Origin: Luteimonas galliterrae
GTDB lineage: Bacteria > Pseudomonadota > Gammaproteobacteria > Xanthomonadales > Xanthomonadaceae
NCBI RefSeq assembly: GCF_023374055.1
Contig: NZ_JAMBEP010000001.1
Location: 1,736,001-1,800,000 of the forward strand
Length of the DNA stretch: 64,000 nucleotides
Direction of reading: 5' to 3'
The position numbers were made by a program, and so were the translations under genes. Positions within the stretch are counted from its first letter, which is position 1. Each line of letters starts with the position of its first letter. This document shows positions 19,258-28,850 of this stretch, in pieces. The notes under the pieces are model-generated. The model made no database searches. It saw nothing but the letters and a program-made list of their open reading frames with translations, and was not told the origin of the DNA.

Positions 19258-22200
19258 TCAGCCCACCCACTTCCGCGCATTGCCGAACATCCGCATCCAC
19301 GGCGACGCATCCGGCCATTCGCGCGGATGCCAGCTCAGGTTGACGCTGCGCGGCGTGCGTTCGGGATGCGGCATCAGGATGGTGGCGCGGCCGTCGTCGC
19401 TCGTCAGGCCTGCGATCGCGTCGGTCGAACCGTTCGGATTAGCCGGATACTGCGTAGCGGGCTGTCCGTCTCCATCGATATAGCGCATCGCGACGGCCGC
19501 AGCGGCGCGGTCGGCGTCGCCGGCGAACGCGGCGCGTCCTTCGCCGTGCGACACCACCACCGGAATGCGCGAACCGGCCATGCCGCGGAAGAACAGCGAC
19601 GGCGATTCCGGCACTTCGACCAAGCTCAAGCGGCCTTCGAACTGCTCGCTGCGGTTGCGCAGGAATACCGGCCAATGCGCGGCGCCGGGAATGATGTCCT
19701 TCAGTTGCGCCAGCATCTGGCAGCCGTTGCACACGCCCAGCGCGAACGTATCGTCCCGCACGAAGAATTCGGCGAAGGCTTCGCGCAAAGCGCCGCGCTC
19801 CAGGATCGACGTCGCCCAACCGCGGCCCGCGCCCAGCACGTCGCCGTAGCTGAAACCGCCGCAGGCGGCAATGCCGCGAAAATCGGCCAGCTTCGCGCGC
19901 CCGGCGATCAGGTCGCTCATGTGCACGTCGCAAGCGGAGAATCCCGCGCGCGTGAACGCCGAGGCCATTTCGATCTGGCCGTTGACGCCCTGCTCGCGCA
20001 GGATCGCGACCTTCGGCTTGGCGCCCAGATTGAGATACGGCGCGGCGAGGTCCTCGGCCGGGTCGAACGCGAGCTTGGGCTGCAGTCCGGTCGCAGCGAA
20101 CGCGCGCACCGCATCGCGCTCTTCGTCGGCGCAAGCCGGATCGTCGCGCAGCTTCTGCATCGCGTGCGTCACCGACCACCAGGCGTCGAACAGCGCGTCC
20201 CAGCGCCATTCGGCCAGTGTTTCGTTGTCGTGGCGTACGCGGATCGTCGGCGCGGTGCTGGGCCGGGCGATGCGCTGCGCGCATTCGACCAGGCCGTGGC
20301 GCGCGATGAGGTCGGCGAATTCGGCGCGGTCCTCGGACGCGATCTGCACCACCGCGCCGAGTTCTTCGTTGAACAGCGTGCGGCAGGGATCGTCGCTGCG
20401 GCCTTCGCCCCAGCCGTCCAGCAGGATATCCAGGCCCAGGTGCGAGCAGAACGCCATTTCGCACAGCGCGGCGAAGGCGCCGCCGTCGGAACGGTCGTGG
20501 TAGGCCAGCAGCAGGCCGGCCTGGCGCGCGTCGCGGATCAGTTCGAAGAAGCCGCGCAGGCGTTCGGGGCTGTCCAGATCCGGGCAGTCGCCGCCGAAGC
20601 GGTCGTAGCACTGCGCCAGGATCGAACCACCCAGACGCTGTTTGCCGGCGCCCAAACCGATCAGCCACAACTCGGTATCGGCATCGCGCGACAGCAGTGG
20701 CGTCAGCTGCGCGCGCGCATCGGCGACCGGCGCGAATGCGCTGACCACCAGCGACACCGGCGACACGGACTTGTGCGCCTGGCCGTCTTGCGACCATTGC
20801 GCCTGCATCGACAAGGAATCCTTGCCGACCGGAATGCTGAGATCGATCGCCGGGCACAATTCCATGCCCACGGCCTTGACCGCGTCGAACAGGCGCGCGT
20901 CTTCGCCGGCGTGGCCTGCCGCGGCCATCCAGTTGGCGGACAGCTTGACGCGCTGCAGGCTTTCCACCGGCGCGGCGCACAGGTTGGTGATCGCCTCGCC
21001 GACGGCCATGCGCGCCGATGCGGCGGCGTCGAGCAGCGCCAGCGGCGTGCGTTCGCCGATCGCCATCGCTTCGCCGGCGCCGCCTTCGAAACCCGACAGC
21101 GTGATCGCGCAATCGGCCACCGGCAGTTGCCACGGGCCGACCATCTGGTCGCGCGCGGTCAAACCGCCGACGCTGCGGTCGCCGATGCTGACCAGGAAGC
21201 TCTTGGCGGCGACGGTGGGGTGGGCGAGTACGCGCAGGCCGACGTCGTGCAGCACTTGTCCCGGATTCTCGCCGAGCACGTCGCTGTCCAGTTCCGGCCA
21301 GCGCGCCGCGCGCGGACGCTGCGTGTCGCGGTGCATCTTCGGCGGCTTGCCGAAGAGCACGTCCATCGGCAAATCGATCGGCAGATCGCGCTGTGAAGCC
21401 CCTCTCCCATCGGGAGAGGGGTTGGGGTGATGGTTCGGGGAAGCGACGGCGTTCTGACTTGCGTCGTACTGCGTACCCTCATCCGCCCTTCGGGCACCTT
21501 CTCCCGAGGGGAGAAGGGAAGAGCCGACGCCGTATCCGACGACCAGGCGCTCTTCCGCCGTCGCCGTGCCTACCACGGCGAACGGACAACGCTCGCGCTC
21601 GCAAATGGCGGTGAAATCGGCGATGCGGTCCTGCGGGATGCCGAGCACGTAGCGTTCCTGCGACTCGTTGCACCACAACTGCATCGGCGACAGCGAGGGA
21701 TCGTCGGTCGGCACCTTGCCCAGATCGATCACGCCGCCCACGCCCGAATCGTGCAGCAGTTCGGGAATCGCGTTGGACAGGCCGCCGGCGCCGACATCGT
21801 GGAACCACAGGATCGGATTGCGTTCGGCTAACGCGACGCAGCGGTCGATCACTTCCTGGCAACGCCGTTCCATTTCAGGGTTGTCGCGCTGCACGCTGGC
21901 GAAATCCAGGTCTTCGGCGCTGTCGCCCGAAGCGACCGAACTGGCCGCGCCGCCGCCCAGGCCGATCAGCATCGCCGGGCCGCCGAGCACGATCACCGCG
22001 TCGCCCGGGGACAACCGCTTCTTCTCCACCAGCGGACGGTCGATCGCGCCCAAACCGCCGGCGAGCATGATCGGCTTGTCGTAGGCGCGCACCGTCGCGT
22101 CGGGTTCGCGCAGCTCGAAACTGCGGAAATAGCCGGTGAGGTTCGGACGGCCGAATTCGTTGTTGAATGCGGCTGCGCCGATCGGGCCGTCGAGCATGAT

Positions 22201-23271
22201 TTCCAGCGCCGGCGCCATGCGCGGATTCAAGGCGCGCTCGCTTTCCCACGGTTGCGGCAGGGTCGGAATGCGCAGGTGCGACACGCTGAAGCCGCACAGG
22301 CCGGCCTTGGGCTTGCCGCCGCGGCCGGTGGCGCCTTCGTCGCGGATCTCGCCGCCGGCGCCGGTGCTGGCGCCGGGGAACGGCGCGATCGCGGTGGGAT
22401 GGTTGTGGGTTTCGACCTTGATGCAGAACGCGCTGTCCTGCACGGCTTCGGCGCGGTATTCGCCGCTGCGCGCATCGGGCCGGAAGCGGCGCGACGCATA
22501 GCCCTCGATCACCGCCGCGTTGTCGCTGTACGCCGACAACGTGTGCTCGGGCGTCTGCGCATGGGTGTGCTTGATCATCTTGAACAGCGACAGTGGTTGC
22601 TCGCGGCCGTCGATGGTCCAGGAAGCGTTGAAGATCTTGTGCCGGCAGTGCTCGGAATTGGCCTGCGCGAACATCATCAGTTCGACGTCGGACGGATCCC
22701 GGCCGAGTTCGGCGTAGCGCCGGCGCAGGTAGTCGATTTCGTCGTCGGCCAGCGCCAGGCCCAACCGCGCATTGGCCGATTCCAGTTGCGCCAGCGGAAT
22801 GCGTTCGAGCGTGCCGCGCGGCGGCACGGCGAACAGGGCCACGGCGGCTTCGCGGTCGGCCAGCAGCGATTGCGTCATCGGGTCGTGCAGGCGCTTGGCC
22901 AGCGCGGCTTGCGCGGCGGGATCGTCCGGCCAACCGAGCAAGTCGATGCGGGTGCCGCGCTCGACGCGTTTCACCGGCAGGCCTGCGCCATGCAGCAGTT
23001 CGGTGGCCTTGCTGGCCCAGGGCGAGATCGTGCCCAGCCGCGGCAGCACGAAGCGGGAAAGGGCACCCGCGGCCAGCGGCTGCGCCTGCGATCCGGCCTG
23101 CAGGATGCGCCGCAACGCATCGGCCTGGGGCTGCGCGCCGTCTTCGGGCTGGACCCAATAGACGTGCCAGGCACCGGAAATCCGGACGGTGGGAACGAGG
23201 GCTTGCAGGCGGGCTTCGAGCCGCTCGCGTCGGAACGGCGACAGGGCCGGTTGGCCCTCGAGGACGATCAT
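19258..23271 (-). CDS. purL: Phosphoribosylformylglycinamidine synthase (long form)
   Basis: ATP- and glutamine-dependent fourth step of purine synthesis, converting FGAR to FGAM. The 1337-residue single-chain form has the N-terminal PurS-like part, two PurM-like halves ([41 protein letters not shown]) and a C-terminal glutaminase with [12 protein letters not shown] (nucleophile Cys) and [10 protein letters not shown]. coli PurL has about 1295. The extra length is explained by about 45-50 residues near 581-626 that are translated from palindromic repeat DNA. The ATG at 23271 follows a TACAAT box. The neighbour genes are unrelated. Confidence 0.95.
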   Translation of the reverse strand: MIVLEGQPALSPFRRERLEARLQALVPTVRISGAWHVYWVQPEDGAQPQADALRRILQAGSQAQPLAAGALSRFVLPRLGTISPWASKATELLHGAGLPVKRVERGTRIDLLGWPDDPAAQAALAKRLHDPMTQSLLADREAAVALFAVPPRGTLERIPLAQLESANARLGLALADDEIDYLRRRYAELGRDPSDVELMMFAQANSEHCRHKIFNASWTIDGREQPLSLFKMIKHTHAQTPEHTLSAYSDNAAVIEGYASRRFRPDARSGEYRAEAVQDSAFCIKVETHNHPTAIAPFPGASTGAGGEIRDEGATGRGGKPKAGLCGFSVSHLRIPTLPQPWESERALNPRMAPALEIMLDGPIGAAAFNNEFGRPNLTGYFRSFELREPDATVRAYDKPIMLAGGLGAIDRPLVEKKRLSPGDAVIVLGGPAMLIGLGGGAASSVASGDSAEDLDFASVQRDNPEMERRCQEVIDRCVALAERNPILWFHDVGAGGLSNAIPELLHDSGVGGVIDLGKVPTDDPSLSPMQLWCNESQERYVLGIPQDRIADFTAICERERCPFAVVGTATAEERLVVGYGVGSSLLPSGEGARRADEGTQYDASQNAVASPNHHPNPSPDGRGASQRDLPIDLPMDVLFGKPPKMHRDTQRPRAARWPELDSDVLGENPGQVLHDVGLRVLAHPTVAAKSFLVSIGDRSVGGLTARDQMVGPWQLPVADCAITLSGFEGGAGEAMAIGERTPLALLDAAASARMAVGEAITNLCAAPVESLQRVKLSANWMAAAGHAGEDARLFDAVKAVGMELCPAIDLSIPVGKDSLSMQAQWSQDGQAHKSVSPVSLVVSAFAPVADARAQLTPLLSRDADTELWLIGLGAGKQRLGGSILAQCYDRFGGDCPDLDSPERLRGFFELIRDARQAGLLLAYHDRSDGGAFAALCEMAFCSHLGLDILLDGWGEGRSDDPCRTLFNEELGAVVQIASEDRAEFADLIARHGLVECAQRIARPSTAPTIRVRHDNETLAEWRWDALFDAWWSVTHAMQKLRDDPACADEERDAVRAFAATGLQPKLAFDPAEDLAAPYLNLGAKPKVAILREQGVNGQIEMASAFTRAGFSACDVHMSDLIAGRAKLADFRGIAACGGFSYGDVLGAGRGWATSILERGALREAFAEFFVRDDTFALGVCNGCQMLAQLKDIIPGAAHWPVFLRNRSEQFEGRLSLVEVPESPSLFFRGMAGSRIPVVVSHGEGRAAFAGDADRAAAAVAMRYIDGDGQPATQYPANPNGSTDAIAGLTSDDGRATILMPHPERTPRSVNLSWHPREWPDASPWMRMFGNARKWVG
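21393..21530 (-). repeat. Palindromic repeat element inside the purL coding sequence
   Basis: Two hairpins, CCCCTCTCCC/GGGAGAGGGG (21399-21421) and CCTTCTCCC/GGAGAAGG (21497-21517), with a smaller gcccttcgggc palindrome between them. They are about 75 bases apart, the layout of the dispersed intergenic element whose partial copy is at 4297. On the minus strand the stretch is open in frame and encodes segments such as [14 protein letters not shown] and [11 protein letters not shown]. These residues lie between the conserved EERLVV and [15 protein letters not shown]. Confidence 0.85.
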
Positions 23272-23301
23272 GTCCGGCGATAAACCGTGGAACGGGGCGC
23301 T

Positions 23302-23307
23302 ATTGTA
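23302..23307 (-). promoter_or_regulatory. Candidate -10 box for purL
   Basis: TACAAT on the minus strand, 30 bases before the purL ATG. I see no PurR-like operator. Confidence 0.4.
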
Positions 23308-23346
23308 GCCGGCCGGCCCGGGGTCTGTCCGCCGCGGACGGCGCGG

Positions 23347-23793
23347 TCAGCCCTCGACGATTTGCACGCAATGCTCGGACAGGACTTTCCAACCGTCCGC
23401 AGACCGGGCCAGGACGATGCTGCAGCGCTGGTCGTCGCGGAACGGCTTGCCGTCGTAGCTGCCGTGCCCTTTCCAACGGCTGCCGACCACCGCGGTGTCG
23501 GCCGTCCGGTGCACCTGGATTTCGCTGCGCTCGGCGGATGCCAGGCGAAATTTCGGAGAGCCCAGGAATTCCACCCACTGCTGGCGCGACCTGACGCCGC
23601 CTTTCGAGGTGAAGTAGACGTAATCGGCGGCCAGCGTGCGCTCGAAGGCCACAGGATCCTTGCCGGCCCAGGCCCGGTCGTAGGCCTGTATCGCGGCCGC
23701 CACGCCGGTTTCCGGCGCCGGTTGCGCCTGCGCAGCGCCGCTGCAGACGAAGATTACGTACGACGACAACAGCATCGGCAGGACACGTCCCAT
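23347..23793 (-). CDS. Secreted NTF2-like (SnoaL/DUF4440 type) protein
   Basis: A 148-residue protein with a signal peptide (PMLLSSYVIFVCSGAAQAQ, cleavage after AQA near residue 23). It has a cone-like domain with AIQAYDRAWAGKDPVAFERTLAADYVYFTSKGG, then RRQQWVEFL-like, TAVVGSRWKGHG and DGWKVLSEHCVQ. Such DUF4440/SnoaL domains are found in enzymes and in ligand-binding proteins; no catalytic set can be assigned. It is likely periplasmic. It follows dsbC by 33 bases on the same strand, so the two may be co-transcribed. Confidence 0.75.
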   Translation of the reverse strand: MGRVLPMLLSSYVIFVCSGAAQAQPAPETGVAAAIQAYDRAWAGKDPVAFERTLAADYVYFTSKGGVRSRQQWVEFLGSPKFRLASAERSEIQVHRTADTAVVGSRWKGHGSYDGKPFRDDQRCSIVLARSADGWKVLSEHCVQIVEG

Positions 23794-23826
23794 CGCGTGG
23801 TTCCGTGAAGTCGGGAAATCCGAGGA

Positions 23827-24660
23827 TCAGCCGCTGGCGGCGGCCGTCTTGGGATCGGCCGCGGACTCGGCGAGCTTGTCGAGATAGCTGCGCATTTCCT
23901 GCGGCGGCATGTAGCCGGGCACCTGCTCGCCGTTGGCGGTGATGATCATCGGCGTGCCGGTCAGGCCCAGGCGCTGGCCCAGGTCGTATTCCATGGTCAC
24001 CGGGTTCTTGCAGTCCTTCATCGGCACGGACTTGCCGGACTTGGCCGCGGTCAGCGCCTGCTTGCGGTCGGCGGCGCACCATACCGCGATCATTTTCTTG
24101 TGGTCCTGGCTGCCCAGGCCCATGCGCGGAAAGGCCAGGTATTGGATCTCGATGCCCTGCCGGTTGTACTCGGCGATCTCGCTGTGCATCTTCTGGCAAT
24201 AGCCGCATTCGATATCGGTGAACACGGTGAGCGTGTACTTGGGATTGGCCGGCGCGAACACGATGCGGTCGCTGATCGGCACCTGCTTGAGCATTTCCTT
24301 GCGCAGCTTGGACAGGCTGGCTTCGCTCAGGTCCTTCTTGACGCTCATGTCGTACAGCGAACCCTGGATCAGGTATTTGCCGTCGTCGGACACGTAAAGC
24401 GTCCTGCCGCCGACGATTACTTCGCGGAAGCCGGGCATCGGCGCGGCGCCGACGCGGTCGATCGGCACCTGCTGGTTGAGCGCGCGGATCGCCGCGACCG
24501 CTTTCGCGTCCGGCGTGCCCGGCGTGGTCTTGGGCTGGGTCCCGGCGACGGAAGCGGCAGGCGCAGCCGCGGTCTTAGCGTCGGCGCCCGGCGCCTGCGG
24601 TTGCGCGCAAGCGGACAAGCTGATCGCGCCCAGCAGGGCGGCGGTGGCGTAGCGTTTCAT
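23827..24660 (-). CDS. dsbC: Thiol:disulfide interchange protein DsbC, lipoprotein form
   Basis: Periplasmic disulfide isomerase that repairs wrong disulfides. Signal residues 1-17 end in a lipobox-like LSAC, so unlike soluble E. coli DsbC this one is probably lipid-anchored. A dimerisation domain follows (VPIDRVGAAPMPGFREVIVGGRTLYVSDDGKYLIQGSLYD). The thioredoxin domain holds TVFTDIECGYCQKMHSEI with the CGYC active site and a cis-proline in GLTGTPMIIT. A linker rich in A, T and P separates the anchor from the body. The ATG at 24660 is chosen over an upstream extension. The xerD-dsbC order is conserved, but here a repeat separates them. Confidence 0.92.
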   Translation of the reverse strand: MKRYATAALLGAISLSACAQPQAPGADAKTAAAPAASVAGTQPKTTPGTPDAKAVAAIRALNQQVPIDRVGAAPMPGFREVIVGGRTLYVSDDGKYLIQGSLYDMSVKKDLSEASLSKLRKEMLKQVPISDRIVFAPANPKYTLTVFTDIECGYCQKMHSEIAEYNRQGIEIQYLAFPRMGLGSQDHKKMIAVWCAADRKQALTAAKSGKSVPMKDCKNPVTMEYDLGQRLGLTGTPMIITANGEQVPGYMPPQEMRSYLDKLAESAADPKTAAASG

Positions 24661-24885
24661 GCGGTGCGATATCCGTGAAGGAGGCCGGGTGGGACCGCGG
24701 CCGGGGGCGCTAGTTCTGGATTTTCGCATAGATGCAAGCTTGGCCGCCCATGATGACAGTTACGGCGTTCAGGAGGACTGCAGGCCAGAGCGGTCGAGTC
24801 GTTCCGCCCCTGCTTATTGGCCGCGCCCACCCTGCTCTCATGCCCGAACAAAGATCCCGAGGCCGCCCTTGCTTTGCACCCGCCA

Positions 24886-25425
24886 TCCCAGCGAACGCTG
24901 GGACCCAGGCCCGCGTTCTTGTGGACTGCGCTGCGACTCGCGCCATGGACAAAGGCTTCCGGCTGCGCCGGGTCACTTTCTTTGCTGGCCCAAAGAAAGT
25001 AACCCAAGAAAGGGCCTGAACTGCGGTGCGATGGGTCGCACCTGTAAGTCCGCCAGCGGACCTGCTTTCGTCGCAGGTGACCTTCTTACGCAGGTACTAG
25101 ATTTTGATTCGCAGTCTATGGGTGACGTGGCTTTTGCGGAGTTGCGCTAAGGAGGCATTCTGGTCGATCGCCTCGGATCTGAATGTCGAAGCGAGGGAGG
25201 AATCCCGAGCGCTGGCAAGCGGTGGCCAAGAACACGTCGCCAAGACCCCTTTCAAAGGCCCTTTTCTTTGGCGATAGCTCTTTTTAGGCCCCACAAAAAG
25301 AAAGCATGCCTCTGAGCTTGCCGAAGGGTCACTCGGCCGCGGGTTTAGCGGACGAAACCCCGGCCTGAAAGGCCGGCAGGTCGCCACAAACCCCTAGCCA
25401 AGGCAGCGGAGCGAGCTCGGTTCTA
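24886..25425 (-). repeat. Composite dispersed repeat, copy B
   Basis: This fills most of the 807-base gap between dsbC and xerD and reads on the minus strand, in the same direction as xerD and dsbC. It contains both A/T-rich hairpins (about 24973-25007 and 25276-25306), the near-invariant core with agtctatgggtgacgtggct, and the terminal REP palindrome. It lacks the 15-bp tandem repeats of the other copies. It also has an extra segment (catgcctctgagcttgccga) next to the first hairpin. 24661-24885 shows no gene that I can support. Confidence 0.82.
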
Positions 25426-25467
25426 CAGTGCAGGAGCAAACGCGCTGAAATTAGAACCAGACTCGGC

Positions 25468-26421
25468 CTAGCCGCGCGGATGGTGCTTGGCATGCAACTG
25501 CTTGAGCTGCTCGCGCGCCACCAGCGTGTAGATCTGGGTGGTCGACAAGGAACTGTGGCCCAGCAGCATCTGCAGCGCACGCAGGTCCGCGCCGCGGTTG
25601 AGCAGGTGCGTGGCGAAGCTGTGCCGCAGGCCGTGCGGGCTGACCTTGGCCGGGTCGATGCCGGCGGCGCCGGCATAGCGTTTGACGATCTGCCAGAACT
25701 GCTGCCGCGACGGCGGCGCGCCGCCCGCGCCGACGAACAAGGCCGCCACGCTGCGCTTGCCGGCCAGTGCCTGACGCGATTGCGCCAGATAACGCTCCAG
25801 CCAGTGCTGCGCCTCTTCCCCCAGCGGCACCAAGCGCTCTTTGCTGCCCTTGCCCATCACCCGCAATACGCCCTGGCGCAGGTTGACGGCAGTCGCAGGC
25901 AGATGGACCAGCTCGCTGACGCGCAGCCCGCAGGCGTACATCAGCTCGAGCATCGCGCGGTCGCGCAAGCCCAGCGGAGAATCGACGTCGGGCGCATCCA
26001 GCAGGGCGTCGATCTGGCTTTCGGCGAGCGCTTTGGGCAACGAGCGCGGCAGTTTGGGCGGATCGAGCAACGCGGTGGGATCGTCGCTGCGATCGCCGCG
26101 GCGCACGCGATGCGCGAAGAACGCGCGCAGCGATGACAGCAGCCGCGCGTTGCTGCGTGCCGAATAGCCGGCGCGCGCGCGCGAGGCCAGGTATTCGAAC
26201 AGCGCGGCACGGTCCGCGCCGGCCAAGCCGCCGCCCCGGCCTTCGCGCCAGCGCGCATAGCCTTCGAGATCGCGGCGATAACTATCCAGCGAACTGCGCG
26301 CCAGACCGCTTTCGGCCCAGGTGGCGTCGATGAAAGCCTGGATCGCGGCATCGTCGGCGTCGGGCGTCGGCGGCAAGGCGTTGGCGGACTTGCGGCGGTC
26401 GGCGGGCGTGCTGGCAACCAT
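25468..26421 (-). CDS. xerD: Site-specific tyrosine recombinase XerD
   Basis: Works with XerC at dif to resolve chromosome dimers at division. The 317-residue protein has an N-terminal SAM-like DNA-binding domain ([20 protein letters not shown]) and a C-terminal catalytic domain. The catalytic residues are all visible: R in [13 protein letters not shown] in [13 protein letters not shown] and R in [15 protein letters not shown] in [10 protein letters not shown] and the tyrosine nucleophile in IYTLV. The N-terminus is about 20 residues longer than E. coli XerD. A TAAGCT box sits exactly six bases before the ATG. It is divergent from the RDD gene. Confidence 0.94.
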   Translation of the reverse strand: MVASTPADRRKSANALPPTPDADDAAIQAFIDATWAESGLARSSLDSYRRDLEGYARWREGRGGGLAGADRAALFEYLASRARAGYSARSNARLLSSLRAFFAHRVRRGDRSDDPTALLDPPKLPRSLPKALAESQIDALLDAPDVDSPLGLRDRAMLELMYACGLRVSELVHLPATAVNLRQGVLRVMGKGSKERLVPLGEEAQHWLERYLAQSRQALAGKRSVAALFVGAGGAPPSRQQFWQIVKRYAGAAGIDPAKVSPHGLRHSFATHLLNRGADLRALQMLLGHSSLSTTQIYTLVAREQLKQLHAKHHPRG

Positions 26422-26427
26422 GCCGCC

Positions 26428-26433
26428 AGCTTA
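26428..26433 (-). promoter_or_regulatory. -10 box, predicted leaderless start of xerD
   Basis: TAAGCT (TAnnnT type) on the minus strand ends six bases before the xerD ATG at 26421. There is no ribosome binding site. Confidence 0.5.
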
Positions 26434-26454
26434 GCGATGCGCGCCGCGCGCGGC

Positions 26455-26460
26455 TATGCT
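26455..26460 (+). promoter_or_regulatory. -10 box upstream of the RDD gene
   Basis: TATGCT ends eight bases before the ATG at 26469. A near-leaderless transcript is possible. The spacing differs from the exact six bases seen at xerD. Confidence 0.35.
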
Positions 26461-26468
26461 GATGCGCT

Positions 26469-26969
26469 ATGGAAGAAGCCGACCCCCTCGCCACAGAACC
26501 CCGTGCCCCCGGATCGAATCCACGACAGGCTTTGATCGGCTGGCGCTGGCTCGCCCTGCTCTACGATCTGTGGCCGGCGCTGGCGTTATGGATGCTGGCT
26601 TCGCTGGCCTTCACCGTCGGCTATACCGTGGCCGGTCATTCGCCCCGGCAGAACATCGCGCCGCTCAGCGCGCTGCAGATCGAACTTTGGATCGTGTGCT
26701 GGCTGCTGACCGGCGCCTACGCGACGATCAGCTGGCGGCGCGGCGGACAGACCTTGGGCATGCGGCCCTGGCGGCTGCGCGTGGTAGCGCGCGACGGCGG
26801 CTGCCCGAGTTGGCGCGCGTTGTGGTTGCGTTATTCGATAGCGACGCTATCGCTGCTGCCTGCCGGCCTCGGCTTCTGGTGGGCTTGGATCGATCGCGAT
26901 CGATTGACCTGGCACGACCGCGCGAGCCGCACGCGCATGCTGCGCGAACCTAAGAAGCTAGCTCCGTAG
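26469..26969 (+). CDS. RDD family membrane protein
   Basis: A 166-residue protein with the RDD pattern: WRWLALLYDLWPALALWMLA with the conserved Arg and Asp in the first helix, then helices around IELWIVCWLLTGAYATISW and YSIATLSLLPAGLGFWWAW, and WIDRDRLTWHDRASRTRM at the C-terminus. GGQTLGMRPWRLRVV matches the family's cytoplasmic loop. RDD proteins are small inner-membrane proteins; some act in ion exchange but the role here is unknown. It is divergent from xerD. Confidence 0.85.
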   Translation: MEEADPLATEPRAPGSNPRQALIGWRWLALLYDLWPALALWMLASLAFTVGYTVAGHSPRQNIAPLSALQIELWIVCWLLTGAYATISWRRGGQTLGMRPWRLRVVARDGGCPSWRALWLRYSIATLSLLPAGLGFWWAWIDRDRLTWHDRASRTRMLREPKKLAP

Positions 26970-27041
26970 GGACGGCCTGCTCTCCTGCTTTATGCGGTCG
27001 ACGTTGGGAGCCGGGAGAAGATTTGCTTTTGCTCTGTGTGG

Positions 27042-27742
27042 AGCGAAGCTTGCTCCGCTGCCTTTGCTTGGGGGTTATGGCGACCTGCCGGCCCTTTGGG
27101 CCGGGGTTTCGTCCGCTCAAACCGCGGCCGAGTGACTTTCTTTTTGTGGGGCCCTAAAAGAACAGTAACCAAAGAAAAATGGCCTTTGGAAGGGATCCCG
27201 GCGATGGGGTTACCCCGTGTGCTTGGCCACCGCTCGCCAGCGCTCGGGATTCCTCCGTCGCTTCGACATTCAGATCCGAGGCGATCGACAAGAACTACTC
27301 CTTAGCGAAAATCCGCAAAAGCCACGTCACCCATAGGCTACGAATCAAAATCTAGTACCTGCGTAAGAAGGTCACCTGCGACGAAAGCCGGGCCGCTGGC
27401 GGACTTTTAGTTGCGACGCATCGCACCGCAGTTCAGGCCCTTTCTTGGGTTACTTTCTTTGGGCCAGCAAAGAAAGTGACCCGGCGCAGCCGGAAGCTTT
27501 TGTCCATGGCGCGAGTCGCAGCGCACCTGCGAGGACGCGGGCCTGGGTCCCGGCCTTCGCCGGGATGACGGCTTAGGGGCAAGAGCAAGATGGGTCCCAG
27601 CGTTCGCTGGGATGACGGCTTAAGAGCGAACGGCTTAAAAGCGAACGGCTTAAAAGCGAACGGCTTAAAAGCAAGGGCAGCGGAGCAAGCCCCGCTCTAC
27701 AAAGCGGGAGCAAGGGCAGCAGAGCGAGCTCCGCTCTACAAA
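27042..27742 (+). repeat. Composite dispersed repeat, copy C
   Basis: This fills nearly the whole 777-base gap between the convergent RDD gene and lptG. It has the GC-rich leader, a variant first hairpin (actttctttttgtggggccc, 27133-), the core, the second hairpin (about 27452-27483), REP palindromes and four units of the 15-bp tandem repeat (27623-27678). The tail palindromes end next to the lptG stop codon. Confidence 0.85.
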
Positions 27743-27746
27743 TCGT

Positions 27747-28850
27747 TTAGCCCGAGCGGCGGCGGAACAAGTAGGCCGAGATCGCCAGCATCAGCGCCGG
27801 CGGCAGCAGATAGGCCAACCTGAAATCGAACTTGAACACACCGGCCAGCTGCACGAATTGTTCCTGCAGCATCCAGAACCCCAGCGCGAACACGATGCCG
27901 ACGAACAGGCGCTTGCCCAGGCCGCCGCTGCGCAGTGTGCCGAACGCGAACGGGATCGCCGCCAGGCACAAGGCCAGCACGTTCAAGGGATAGAACCAAC
28001 GCGCCCAGTAGTGGCGCTCGAATTCGCTGGCATCCAGGCCGTTGCGCTTACGGTAATTGATGCTGTCGCCCAATGCGGTCGCACTGAGGTAGCGCGGCCG
28101 CGCGACGCTGGCGGCAAGCGCCGTGTCGTCGAGCTGGGATTCCCATTTTTCCTCCGCGACCTTGCTGCGCACCACCGACTTGGCCTCGAAACGGGTGCGG
28201 TTGACGTCGCGCAACAACCAGCCGCCCGGCCGATGCTCGGCCACCGCAGCGTGCGCCAGCGATTGCAGGCGACCTTCCTTGGAGAATTCGTAAAGGCGCA
28301 CGTCGCGCAGTTCCAGCCAACGGTCGTCGCCGTCGCTCATCTCCTGCCCGGTCTGCGCATTGAGGAAGATGTCGCCCTCGCGCGCCCACAGGCCCGAATA
28401 TTCGGCGACGATCAGATCCTTGGACTTGGCCGCCGCCTTCACCGCATCCGCGCGGCGCTGCGCCCAGGGCGCCAGCGTTTCGCCGTTCACCACCATCAGC
28501 GCGGTCAGCAACGCCAGCGATAGCGCCACGGCGATGCTCAGCCGCCGCCGCGACAGGCCCAGCGCGCGCAACGCGGTGAGTTCGGAAGTCGCCGCCAGTT
28601 GGCCCAGCCCCATCAGCGAACCGATCACGGCCGCGGTCGGGAACAGCGTGTAGGCGCGCCGCGGCAAGGTGTAGCTGACCGTCGTCAACGCGGTGAAGAA
28701 GTTGTAGTCGCCTTTGCCCAGGTCGCTGATCTGCGGCACCAGGCCGCCGATGATGAAATCCAGGCCCAGCAGCACCATCCAGGTCAGCAGCACCGTGGCC
28801 AGCACCACGCGGCCGATATAGAGGTCGTGCAGTTTCGGGAACGGCCTCAT
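27747..28850 (-). CDS. lptG: LPS export ABC transporter permease LptG
   Basis: Inner-membrane permease that, with LptF and the LptB ATPase, extracts LPS and feeds the LptC-A-D bridge. The 367 residues have the family layout: three N-terminal helices (LHDLYIGRVVLATVLLTWMV, TLPRRAYTLFPTAAVIGSLM, RRLSIAVALSLALLTALMV), a periplasmic beta-jellyroll of about 150 residues, and three C-terminal helices (WFYPLNVLALCLAAIPFAFG, LFVGIVFALGFWMLQEQF, YLLPPALMLAISAYLF). The ATG at 28850 overlaps the lptF stop (ATGA). Confidence 0.94.
   Translation of the reverse strand: MRPFPKLHDLYIGRVVLATVLLTWMVLLGLDFIIGGLVPQISDLGKGDYNFFTALTTVSYTLPRRAYTLFPTAAVIGSLMGLGQLAATSELTALRALGLSRRRLSIAVALSLALLTALMVVNGETLAPWAQRRADAVKAAAKSKDLIVAEYSGLWAREGDIFLNAQTGQEMSDGDDRWLELRDVRLYEFSKEGRLQSLAHAAVAEHRPGGWLLRDVNRTRFEAKSVVRSKVAEEKWESQLDDTALAASVARPRYLSATALGDSINYRKRNGLDASEFERHYWARWFYPLNVLALCLAAIPFAFGTLRSGGLGKRLFVGIVFALGFWMLQEQFVQLAGVFKFDFRLAYLLPPALMLAISAYLFRRRSG

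Noticed and set aside
24661-24885. Possible small gene before dsbC
   Set aside because: The short frames lack ribosome binding sites and family matches; nothing supportable.
24970-25010. Rho-independent terminator in the composite element (cactttctttgctggcccaa hairpin)
   Set aside because: The stem is strong but A/T rich and not followed by a T-run in either direction; kept only as part of the repeat.
25468-26421. XerD-type recombinase as an integron or phage integrase
   Set aside because: It sits at the conserved xerD-dsbC place with no att sites, cassette array or phage genes; housekeeping XerD fits better.
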